Assembly: GCF_004634245.1 (NCBI RefSeq)
Contig: NZ_SJTF01000005.1
Location: 186,001 to 250,000 of the forward strand
Reading direction: 5' to 3'
Source of the DNA: Flavobacterium foetidum
Lineage (GTDB): Bacteria; Bacteroidota; Bacteroidia; Flavobacteriales; Flavobacteriaceae
DNA: 64,000 nucleotides
Made by a program: the position numbers and the translations under genes. The notes under the pieces were generated by a model, which saw nothing but the letters and a program-made list of their open reading frames with translations, searched no databases and was not told the origin of the DNA. Of this stretch, positions 1 through 7,775 are shown piece after piece (within the stretch, counting starts at the first letter, position 1; each line of letters begins with the position of its first letter).

Positions 1-1
1 C

Positions 2-979
2 AAGGAAATAGACAATCTTCATCGTATAATTTTTGAATTAAAAAAAGAAGGAAAAACGATTGTCTACATTTCGCACAAAATGGATGAATTGTTTAAAATC
101 GCCGAAAATTATACTGTTTTAAGAGACGGAAACAGCATCGATGAGGGAGAAATGAAGGATACGACCGAAAACGATTTGATTCGAAAAATGGTTGGACGTG
201 ATGTTCTTATTGACAAAAAATGCACTCAGAGCCAATTTGAAAATACCATTTTAAAAGTAGGAAACCTGAACTTAATTCATCCAAATGATAAAAAAAGAAA
301 GCTTCTTCATGATATTTCTTTTGAACTGAAAAAAGGAGAAATTTTGGGGATATTCGGTCTGATGGGTGCCGGAAGGACTGAACTTTTGGAAACCTTGTTT
401 GGCATGCATCCCGCAAACAGCACCTATAGCTTAGAAATCAATCAAAAAAATGTTCTTCACAAAAAACCAAAAGAAGCCATTGAAAATGGATTAGCATTTG
501 TAACCGAAGACCGTAAAACAGAAGGACTCGTTTTAGGAATGGACATTTCGTCTAATATCAGTTTAACAAACTTACCTGTCTCTGGTTTTTTAGAACCCTC
601 AAAAGAAAAAAACGCTTCCAAAAACTATATTGAAAAGTTACGCATCAAAACCCCGTCAGAAATGCAATTGTGCCAAAATCTAAGCGGCGGCAATCAACAA
701 AAAGTAGTTCTGGCAAAATGGCTCGCGACCAATCCTCAGATTTTAATGATGGATGAGCCAACACGTGGAATTGATATTAACGCCAAAAGCGAAATTTACA
801 ACCTAATAAAAGAACTTGCTGCTGACCACATGAGTATTTTATTAGTTTCGTCTGAAATTCCCGAAATACTTGCTCTTTCGGATAGGATTTTGGTAATGGC
901 GGAAGGAAAAATAAAAGCTTGCTATTTAGCAGCCGAAGCTAATGAAGATAAACTATTGAAATCGGCTTTACCAGACTAA
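2..979 (+). CDS. Sugar ABC transporter ATPase, RbsA-like (5'-truncated by window)
   Basis: This is the C-terminal part of a two-domain ATPase that would power uptake of a monosaccharide or polyol with an RbsC-type permease. The frame is open from base 2, before the first ATG at 80, so the gene starts outside the window. The first bases encode the end of nucleotide-binding domain 1, with the H-loop YISHKMDE. The second domain has the degenerate Walker A GLMGAGRTEL (about 356-385), the signature LSGGNQQKVVLAKW (about 680-721) and Walker B ILMMDEPTRGID. This arrangement is typical of RbsA/XylG/MglA. The permease gene follows 14 bases after the stop, so the two are co-transcribed. The substrate cannot be read from the ATPase. 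The kinase downstream suggests a sugar or polyol. Confidence 0.93.
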   Translation, partial: KEIDNLHRIIFELKKEGKTIVYISHKMDELFKIAENYTVLRDGNSIDEGEMKDTTENDLIRKMVGRDVLIDKKCTQSQFENTILKVGNLNLIHPNDKKRKLLHDISFELKKGEILGIFGLMGAGRTELLETLFGMHPANSTYSLEINQKNVLHKKPKEAIENGLAFVTEDRKTEGLVLGMDISSNISLTNLPVSGFLEPSKEKNASKNYIEKLRIKTPSEMQLCQNLSGGNQQKVVLAKWLATNPQILMMDEPTRGIDINAKSEIYNLIKELAADHMSILLVSSEIPEILALSDRILVMAEGKIKACYLAAEANEDKLLKSALPD

Positions 980-993
980 CACTTACTACTACT

Positions 994-1965
994 ATGACTA
1001 TCTCCTTAAACCACCCACTTATCAAAAAATCGCAGTCGTTGATTGCACTCTTTCTCTTGTGTCTGCTTTTCAGCCTATTATCGGACAAATTCATGACCAG
1101 CGCCAATCTTTGGAATGTATTAAGGCAAATATCTGTAAATGTATGTATTTCTGTCGGAATGACTTTAGTAGTCTTGATGGCAGGAATTGATCTTTCCGTA
1201 GGTTCTGTACTAGGTTTTACCGCAGCAGTTTGTGCAGGTTTATTGAAAAACGGACTCGCCTTTGAGTCTCTGGATTTATTTGTCGGCTTTTCCGTTTTAG
1301 GAGCCATTTTGGTTTCCATTCTTATTGGTTTGGCCTTGGGGCTTTTCAACGGCTGGGTGATCACCAAATTCTCCATTCCGCCCTTTGTAGCCACGCTTGC
1401 CATGCTCACCATTGCGCGAGGATTGACCATGCTTTACACAGAAGGTATTCCTATTTCTAATTTAGGTGCCGAATTTGAATTCATAGGTTCTGGTTGGATT
1501 TTAGGGATTCCCGCTCCTGTGTGGATTTCTATACTTATGGTGCTGATTGTGCTCTTTTTAACCAAAAAAACAACTTTTGGAAGATATATTTATGCCATTG
1601 GCGGTAATGAGCGAGCTGCATTTTTATCCGGAATCAACATCAATAAAATAAAATTGGCAGTTTACGGAATCGCCGGAATGATGGCCGCTGTTGGTGGTGT
1701 TCTGGTAACTTCGAGGCTCAACTCAGCGCAGCCAAATGCCGGTATAAGTTACGAACTGGATTCAATTGCAGCCGTAGTTATTGGCGGAACATCTCTTTCT
1801 GGCGGTATTGGTACGGTGGCAGGTACAGTAATCGGTGCCGTAATTATCGGAGTTTTAAACAACGGTTTGGTTTTACTGGATGTTTCTCCTTTTTGGCAAC
1901 AGGTCGTAAAAGGCTTCGTAATTCTACTAGCGGTTATCATTGATAAAATGAATCAGAAAAAATAA
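994..1965 (+). CDS. Sugar ABC transporter permease, RbsC-like
   Basis: Inner-membrane permease of the ribose/xylose/galactose ABC importer family, 323 residues, the usual length for RbsC. The protein is almost entirely hydrophobic segments. It contains the family motif GIDLSVGS near residue 68 and a conserved C-terminal part with GTVAGTVIGAVIIGVLNNG. It lies 14 bases after the ATPase and should form the channel with it. The periplasmic binding protein is not in the window and presumably lies upstream. ABC sugar importers are uncommon in Bacteroidota, which usually combine SusCD with MFS or SSS transporters. This makes the operon a likely specialised uptake route for a small substrate. Confidence 0.92.
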   Translation: MTISLNHPLIKKSQSLIALFLLCLLFSLLSDKFMTSANLWNVLRQISVNVCISVGMTLVVLMAGIDLSVGSVLGFTAAVCAGLLKNGLAFESLDLFVGFSVLGAILVSILIGLALGLFNGWVITKFSIPPFVATLAMLTIARGLTMLYTEGIPISNLGAEFEFIGSGWILGIPAPVWISILMVLIVLFLTKKTTFGRYIYAIGGNERAAFLSGININKIKLAVYGIAGMMAAVGGVLVTSRLNSAQPNAGISYELDSIAAVVIGGTSLSGGIGTVAGTVIGAVIIGVLNNGLVLLDVSPFWQQVVKGFVILLAVIIDKMNQKK

Positions 1966-2015
1966 CCTATCAGACCACTCCTCTCTTAAACAACTGACCA
2001 AATAAAAAACAAAAA

Positions 2016-3305
2016 ATGAAAAAGCTTATTTTCTCAATTCTATTTTGTGCTATTTCTACAGCTACTATAGCCCAAAAGCCCGTGCCTGTTAAGCCAAGAG
2101 TCTTAGTAAGCACCGATATTGGCGGTACCGACCCAGACGACAATCAATCTATGATCCATCTGCTGATGTACAGTGAGAAATTTGATTTGGAAGGATTGGT
2201 TTCTTCTCCTTCGTATGGCGAAGGTAATAAGGAAGAAATACTGCGAACTATCGATTTGTATGAAAAGGATCTTCCAAAACTACAAAAGCACGTTAAAGGT
2301 TTAGCTACGCCAAAATACCTTCGTTCCATAACAAAACAAGGGAGAAAAGGTCCTGCACCCTATGACGGATTTAAAACTTCAACAGAAGGTTCTGACTGGA
2401 TTATAAAATGTGCACAAAAAAAAAGCAAACAACCACTTTGGATATTGGTTTGGGGAGGTCTTGACGATTTAGCACAGGCATTGCACGATAAGCCAGAAAT
2501 ACAAAAAAATATCAAAGTATTCTTTATAGGCGGACCCAACAAAAAATGGAGTGCAAACAGTTACGCTTATATAGCGGAGAATTTCCCAAATCTTTGGTTC
2601 ATAGAATCCAATTCGTCTTATTACGGATTTTTCTCAGATGATGTAGCCGAAAATTTAAATGGGAAAAATTATTATAAAAACTATATCAAACAAGCCGGCT
2701 TTTTAGGCAAGGACTACGAAAATAACCGTTACAAAGGAAGACTGAAAATGGGCGATACGCCGTCATTATTATACATGATGGACGGAGACCCTAACGATCC
2801 AACTAAAGAAAGCTGGGGAGGAAGTTACGTAAAGTTTCAGCACAGTCCGAGAATTGTATTTGAAAGAAATACGTCAATTCAGGATACTGTACCGGTTTTC
2901 TCTGTAATGGAATTCCGTTTTAAAGGTCCAGTAGTGAGTATGCCGAAAGATTCTGTCTGTCTTACAATGACGGTTCAGGCAGAAATTGGAGAACAAAAAT
3001 GGGACGGATTTTATCAAGGTAACGGAAATTATGTGGTGCGATATTCTCCTAAACGTACTGAAAAACTAACTTATAAAATAACTTCGAGCATTCCCGGATT
3101 CGAAACACAAGACGGCACTTTTTTCGTAAGCAATCTTTGGCCAGGGAAACACAATCCAACTGATTATAATTTGGGCAAAAATTGGTATACCGATAGACAG
3201 AATCCTGAGCTTTTTGACGGTATTTGGCAAGGCGGCAAAACGGTTCTAAAATGGAGAAGCGATGTTTTGCTGGATTGGGCTAAACGTTGGGAATGGCTGC
3301 AATAA
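2016..3305 (+). CDS. Secreted nucleoside-hydrolase-like protein (DUF1593 type)
   Basis: A 429-residue exported protein with a signal peptide of about 19 residues ending in IAQ. The mature N-terminus carries VSTDIGGTDPDDNQS, the aspartate-rich motif of the nucleoside-hydrolase fold that binds Ca and ribose in true nucleoside hydrolases. The rest matches the DUF1593 (Sde182-like) layout: a hydrolase-like domain of about 270 residues, then a C-terminal beta-rich domain. Family members occur in carbohydrate-degradation loci, but the substrate is poorly known. It lies between the ABC permease and the kinase, so it may release the small substrate that is imported. The family call comes from motif recognition; the activity is inferred. 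Confidence 0.75.
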   Translation: MKKLIFSILFCAISTATIAQKPVPVKPRVLVSTDIGGTDPDDNQSMIHLLMYSEKFDLEGLVSSPSYGEGNKEEILRTIDLYEKDLPKLQKHVKGLATPKYLRSITKQGRKGPAPYDGFKTSTEGSDWIIKCAQKKSKQPLWILVWGGLDDLAQALHDKPEIQKNIKVFFIGGPNKKWSANSYAYIAENFPNLWFIESNSSYYGFFSDDVAENLNGKNYYKNYIKQAGFLGKDYENNRYKGRLKMGDTPSLLYMMDGDPNDPTKESWGGSYVKFQHSPRIVFERNTSIQDTVPVFSVMEFRFKGPVVSMPKDSVCLTMTVQAEIGEQKWDGFYQGNGNYVVRYSPKRTEKLTYKITSSIPGFETQDGTFFVSNLWPGKHNPTDYNLGKNWYTDRQNPELFDGIWQGGKTVLKWRSDVLLDWAKRWEWLQ

Positions 3306-3366
3306 TTCACTATGTTCCTTAACCAAAATTATTAATTATTGCCAAATCATTTTTAGTATTACAATA

Positions 3367-4872
3367 ATGAAAAAATATATTCTAGCTATTGACCAAGGTA
3401 CAAGCAGTACTAAAACCATAATTTTTGACGAATTAGGACAAGCTGTTTGCAAAGGAAGCGTAGACCTAAAAACAAATTATTTCGACAATGGTTTTGTAGA
3501 ACAAAATCCCGAAGATATTTACCAGAATGTTCTTGATTCTGTCCGTCTTTGCCTGAACAATTTCAGCAATCAGGGGTTTAAACTTGATGATATAGCTTCC
3601 TGCGGCATCAGCAATCAAAGGGAGACATTTGTTCTTTGGGACAAAGATGGAAAAACGCTTGCTCCCGCAGTAGTCTGGGCTTGTAAACGTTCCATTGCTA
3701 TTTGTACTGACTTAATTGAAAAAGGGCAGAATGATTTTATCAAACAAAAAACAGGATTGTTATTAGATCCTTATTTTTCGGGTACTAAATTGCTTTGGCT
3801 GCTGCAAAATGATGCTGCATTAAAAGAAAAGGTCGAAAAGGGAGAAGTTTACTTCGGAACAGTAGATTGCTGGCTTTTATATAAATTAAGCAACGGAAAA
3901 CATTTCAAAACCGATTATACCAATGCTTCCAGAACCTTGCTTTTTAATATTCATTCATTAGAATGGGATGCCGAAATTCTTGGAAAATGGGGATTGAGCA
4001 ACCTAAAACTGCCTCTTGCCTGCCCTTCTTCGTATGACTTCGGAGAATTTGATTTAAAACAGATTTTAAACGACAATAGCGTTACTTCAATTCCGATTAC
4101 AGCTTTAATTGGAGATTCTCATGCGGCTACTTTTGGAGAAGGCTGTTTTGAAAAAGGTACCGCAAAAGTCACTTTGGGAACAGGAAGCTCTATCATGATG
4201 AATATTGGCGGTGAAGCCGTTTTATCAGATTCAGGAATGCTTACTACTATTTGTTGGAGTACCAAAGACCGCGTTGATTATGCTCTAGAAGGCGCAATCG
4301 TTTCTTGCGGTTCTACGATTGAATGGCTGAAAAATGAATTGCAATTATTCTCTGATGTACGTGAAACTGCAGCAATGGCAACAGCAATTGCCGACAATGC
4401 AGGTGTGTATTTAATTCCTGCTTTTAGCGGATTAGGCGCTCCGCATTGGCAGATGAGCCGAAAAGCTTCTATTGAAGGCATGACCTTTGGAACAACTAAA
4501 AATCACATTGTAAGAGCAGCTCTAGAAAGCATTCCTTATCAAATCAAAGATGTGGTTGAAGCCATGGCGAAAGATATGAAAGCGCCTTTGAAATCTATTT
4601 CTGTAAACGGAGGCATGACTCAGAATAAATTTGTGATTCATTTTTTAGCTGATTTATTAGGAATTCCGCTGAACAAACAGCAAAATTCCGATGTTTCTGC
4701 TTTAGGAGCCGCTTATTTATCCGGACTGAAAAGTGGTGTTTATAAAGATATTGAACAGCTCTCTGGTCTTGTTAAAAGTCAAACAGAACAGGTTTTAAGT
4801 GATTCTAATAATGAGCTGCCTGCAAATGGATATCTTGGCTGGAAGGAAAAAATAAATAAGGAAATAGTTTAA
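3367..4872 (+). CDS. FGGY-family carbohydrate kinase, glycerol-kinase-like
   Basis: Cytoplasmic ATP-dependent sugar or polyol kinase, 501 residues from the ATG at 3367. The open frame extends upstream to 3262, but that part overlaps the preceding gene, and the kinase fold starts at MKKYILAIDQGTSSTK. Glycerol-kinase-like landmarks are AIDQGTSS (phosphate 1), GISNQRETFVLWD, TDYTNASRTLLFNIH and the C-terminal ALGAAYLSGL. The catalytic region reads IGDSHAATFGEG rather than the GDQQAA seen in typical GlpK. The substrate may therefore not be glycerol. It is the last gene of the ABC operon and most likely phosphorylates the imported compound. A strong terminator follows directly. Confidence 0.85.
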   Translation: MKKYILAIDQGTSSTKTIIFDELGQAVCKGSVDLKTNYFDNGFVEQNPEDIYQNVLDSVRLCLNNFSNQGFKLDDIASCGISNQRETFVLWDKDGKTLAPAVVWACKRSIAICTDLIEKGQNDFIKQKTGLLLDPYFSGTKLLWLLQNDAALKEKVEKGEVYFGTVDCWLLYKLSNGKHFKTDYTNASRTLLFNIHSLEWDAEILGKWGLSNLKLPLACPSSYDFGEFDLKQILNDNSVTSIPITALIGDSHAATFGEGCFEKGTAKVTLGTGSSIMMNIGGEAVLSDSGMLTTICWSTKDRVDYALEGAIVSCGSTIEWLKNELQLFSDVRETAAMATAIADNAGVYLIPAFSGLGAPHWQMSRKASIEGMTFGTTKNHIVRAALESIPYQIKDVVEAMAKDMKAPLKSISVNGGMTQNKFVIHFLADLLGIPLNKQQNSDVSALGAAYLSGLKSGVYKDIEQLSGLVKSQTEQVLSDSNNELPANGYLGWKEKINKEIV

Positions 4873-4890
4873 AATTAAAATCTGTTAAAA

Positions 4891-4928
4891 ACTAAAAAAG
4901 CTTCAGGGATATATGAAGCTTTTTTAGT
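4891..4928. terminator. Bidirectional intrinsic terminator
   Basis: A perfect 15-bp stem, ACTAAAAAAGCTTCA at 4891-4905 paired with 4914-4928, encloses an 8-base loop. The A and T runs on both arms allow termination in either direction. It closes the kinase operon and could also stop minus-strand readthrough from the NagB-like gene. Confidence 0.9.
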
Positions 4929-4936
4929 TTTTTATT

Positions 4937-5130
4937 AACTCGTTGGGTGAAATTATTTTCAACACATATAAACATAGTTTAACTAAATTTAAAAAAGGCG
5001 TTTCACTAGTCTAAATGCACATAGTTTAGCTATGTGTGGAAACTTGTTTCTTCCATTTTCTTTTTTCGGCACAAAAAACTATGCTTCTATGTGTTAAAAT
5101 GCTTTTATTTTTTTATTACACCCAACGGGT
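4937..5130 (-). repeat. MITE-like palindromic repeat, copy 1 (inverted)
   Basis: About 194 bp, nearly identical to the elements at 38596-38788 and 52098-52290 but in opposite orientation. The ends carry inverted GTTGGGTG motifs. ACACATAG/CTATGTGT is repeated inside. It is flanked by TTATT at 4932-4936 and 5131-5135, consistent with a 5-bp target duplication. It lies between the terminator and the 3' end of the NagB-like gene, whose stop is 15 bases away. No transposase is encoded. Confidence 0.88.
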
Positions 5131-5145
5131 TTATTATTACATAAA

Positions 5146-6069
5146 TTATAAAAGACCTAAATTAGGCAGCACAAAAGATTTAGTATTTGGATGCAATCTT
5201 ATCCATAACCCTGGATTTGCGTTTAATTGTTGTACTAATTGATCTGTATCTGAACTCAGCTGTGTATTAATTACGTTTGCGTAAGTTTGAACTTTAGCAG
5301 GGGCTGAATCAGCATCTACTACAGACTGAACGACCTTCTTGGCTTGTAATATGGCTGCTGGACCTAAAGTGAGAATATATTTCGCAGATCGGCATTCTTT
5401 TTCATCATTTTCATTTATAAGGCTTCCGCCAGCTTTAAACTTACTAATATGATGCTCCAGAATGCTATTAGATATTGGAATTATCCCTGCAATATGTTCA
5501 CTTTTTGCCCCAGAAAAAGGTTTAATGTAAGCCAAATGTGATGCATGGTCTTCTTCAGGACCATGACCTATAAAAAAGATGTCTAAACCCCCTAATTCTT
5601 CCAATTTTGTCAAATACTGTACAAGTGCGGACTCTAAATCTTCTGTATCTGTTTGAATTGGTGTAAAACTTTTGATCTTTGTAAAAAAGGCATCACCTAA
5701 AATACGCTCAAAATCTCTAACAAAACTTAAACCATTATTCATACTCAATGGAGCAAGTGCATCCTGAGTAAATACATTCAGTCTTGCAAGTAAACGGTCT
5801 TGCTCTGTCGATTTAGCTAAGTCTCCAAGCAAACGATGCAATTCCTGAGCTCCTCTACCACCAAGAAGAGCAATATTAATATCACCCTCTTTTGAGGCTG
5901 CAGTATTGTAAAGTTCCTTTAACATTGCCTGACCTACCTCTGCTTCACTTCCAAGAACAGTAGGAACTATGCCATAATCAGTAAAATTAAATTCCTCGCC
6001 GCTCTTTTGAGACAACCACACATTATTATTCTCTTCGTATCTTGTAAATTGTGAATTAGGCATATTCAT
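5146..6069 (-). CDS. NagB/6-phosphogluconolactonase-like sugar-phosphate enzyme
   Basis: A 307-residue cytoplasmic protein of the NagB/RpiA fold, which includes glucosamine-6-phosphate deaminases and 6-phosphogluconolactonases. Visible landmarks are IALLGGRGAQELHRLL near residue 66 (sugar-phosphate loop), LDIFFIGHGPEEDHASHLA near residue 155 (similar to the GIGxDGHxAS region), and ILTLGPAAILQAKKV near residue 237 (like the family's TLGP..I..A..V helix). Several catalytic positions are non-standard, so substrate and reaction are uncertain. It lies downstream of the susC1/susD1 pair but beyond a hairpin. It may process a sugar phosphate from the locus. The repeat element starts 15 bases after its stop. 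Confidence 0.65.
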   Translation of the reverse strand: MNMPNSQFTRYEENNNVWLSQKSGEEFNFTDYGIVPTVLGSEAEVGQAMLKELYNTAASKEGDINIALLGGRGAQELHRLLGDLAKSTEQDRLLARLNVFTQDALAPLSMNNGLSFVRDFERILGDAFFTKIKSFTPIQTDTEDLESALVQYLTKLEELGGLDIFFIGHGPEEDHASHLAYIKPFSGAKSEHIAGIIPISNSILEHHISKFKAGGSLINENDEKECRSAKYILTLGPAAILQAKKVVQSVVDADSAPAKVQTYANVINTQLSSDTDQLVQQLNANPGLWIRLHPNTKSFVLPNLGLL

Positions 6070-6202
6070 TATGATTATTTATTTTATTTTAATTGGTTAG
6101 CATTATCTCGTATCCTTGATAAGAACTTTTTATCTGAGCAGTTTCTCCAAAATCAGGTTACTTTTAAAATTTTAAAATTAAAAAAACATTCCATTTAAAC
6201 AA

Positions 6203-6228
6203 AATGAGCCCTATATATAGGACTCATT
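6203..6228 (-). terminator. Hairpin, likely terminator after susD1
   Basis: AATGAG and CTCATT arms surround the perfect palindrome CCTATATATAGG, with one unpaired base on each side. On the minus strand the hairpin is followed by TTTTG. It lies between susD1 and the NagB-like gene and should at least reduce readthrough. Confidence 0.6.
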
Positions 6229-6336
6229 CTATCAAACTAATTATAAACCTAATGCAACTTTTTGAACTCGTGGCCTACCAGTGTCCTGAAATACTCCACA
6301 ATTCTATCAAGCGAGCATTAAACTCAAACGCTCATT

Positions 6337-7743
6337 TTATTTATAAGCTTCATTTTGGGTAATAACACCCGGATTTTGATTAATTACCAAAAACGGAATA
6401 GGCAATAATAAATCCTTTTCTGTAATGGTAATGTTTTTACTGCTGTTTTTAATTACCGGAATAGCTCTTCCTGTTCTTATTAAATCAAACCAGCGATGGA
6501 ATTCGCATGCAAATTCTACTTGGGCTTCATGCTCTAAAGCTAGAGCTACCGTATTGTACTGAGTCGGATAACCTGCAGTTCCATAAGCTGGCAAACCAAC
6601 ACGGGCACGAACTTCGTTCATATATTTTGGATCTGAAGTCGCTTCAGTCAGCATAAGAAGAACATCTGCATAACGAAGAATAATAAAGTTATTATCCGAA
6701 GCTTCCCTTAAGCCGTTAAGTGGAGCTTTAGCATCTTTCCATTTGATTGTAAACTTCACATTAACCGTTGAACCGTTAGCCGTTTTATATCCATTTTGAA
6801 TAGAAATATCTCTCCTTGGGTCATTGGCCTCATAGGCATTCCATAAATCATTTGTAACCTGATTAAATCCGCCTCCCCAAGCAGTAACAATACGATTGTC
6901 AACTGGTGTGAACATAGCCCAATATAAACTGTATGGATTGGATATACCTCCTTTATATTGAATCTCAAAAATAGATGATGCACCGTTCTTCTTGGTTAAA
7001 TCCCATAAATCGGCATACGGTACCAGACTAAACTTGCCATAAACTTTCAATAAAGCTTCGGTCGCTTTTGCCTTATTGCCCAAAGTGAGATAAACCTTGC
7101 CCAGCAAAGTATTAGCCGCTTCTTGACTCGCAGCTCCTACGAAACGCTGACTTGTTTTTATTGGTAATTTAGCTGCTGCAAAATCAAGATCTTTAATGAT
7201 TTGCTCATAAACTTGATCTTTTGGCGTGCGTCCTTGCTCATAAGCTTGAGCAATACTGATTGGAGTTGTAACCAATGGAACATCTCCCCAAGCACGAACC
7301 ATATCAAAATAATACAACGAACGTAAAAACTTTGCTTCTCCAATCAAGGCATCACGATTTGGAAAATCAAGTTTTTCGGCACTGGTAATGATATTGTTTA
7401 CAATGTAGATTGACTTATAGTAATTGTTCCAGAAATTATACACTAACTCATTATCAATCTTCATGGTGTGCAATTCGAAGCTTTCATAGTCTTGTACTCT
7501 TCCCGCAGCATTATCGCTATAAGCATTATCAGACATTAACTCTCCATAAAAAGATGGGAGACTTTCAGGACCATACAATAGATAAAGCGAATTATAGGCT
7601 GACCAAAGAGCTGTTTCAATATCTTTTTGAGATTTATAGAAATTCTCTTCATTAGCATTTGAAATAGGGGCCTTATCTAAAAAATCTGAACTACATCCTA
7701 ACAGGAATAAGCCACAAAAAAGCATTGTTATTATTTTTTTCAT
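6337..7743 (-). CDS. SusD/RagB-family glycan-binding lipoprotein (susD1)
   Basis: Outer-membrane surface lipoprotein that caps its SusC partner and binds oligosaccharides. It has 468 residues with a lipobox ending FLLGC, so Cys17 is the lipidated residue. The mature N-terminus FLDKAPISNANEENFYKSQKDI is typical of SusD, as are the TPR-like helices and the C-terminal FACEFHRWFDLIRTG, close to the family's ExxxEGxRxxDLxR. It is slightly short for the family. It starts 32 bases after the susC1 stop, so the pair is one transcription unit. Confidence 0.94.
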   Translation of the reverse strand: MKKIITMLFCGLFLLGCSSDFLDKAPISNANEENFYKSQKDIETALWSAYNSLYLLYGPESLPSFYGELMSDNAYSDNAAGRVQDYESFELHTMKIDNELVYNFWNNYYKSIYIVNNIITSAEKLDFPNRDALIGEAKFLRSLYYFDMVRAWGDVPLVTTPISIAQAYEQGRTPKDQVYEQIIKDLDFAAAKLPIKTSQRFVGAASQEAANTLLGKVYLTLGNKAKATEALLKVYGKFSLVPYADLWDLTKKNGASSIFEIQYKGGISNPYSLYWAMFTPVDNRIVTAWGGGFNQVTNDLWNAYEANDPRRDISIQNGYKTANGSTVNVKFTIKWKDAKAPLNGLREASDNNFIILRYADVLLMLTEATSDPKYMNEVRARVGLPAYGTAGYPTQYNTVALALEHEAQVEFACEFHRWFDLIRTGRAIPVIKNSSKNITITEKDLLLPIPFLVINQNPGVITQNEAYK

Positions 7744-7775
7744 CTTTTTAAGTATTAAATGATTTTTTTCGATTT

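Noticed and set aside
939..1430. 163-residue minus-strand frame inside the permease gene
   Set aside because: It is antisense to a clear permease gene, and its proline/lysine/threonine-rich composition is that of a shadow frame.
3262..3366. Longer N-terminus for the FGGY kinase
   Set aside because: The extra 35 residues overlap the preceding gene and precede the normal start of the kinase fold.
5036..5242. Small plus-strand frame sharing its first 23 residues with one at 38471-38689 (minus)
   Set aside because: The shared part is the MITE-like element itself. The frames end in unrelated sequence and lack coding character, so they are by-products of the repeat.
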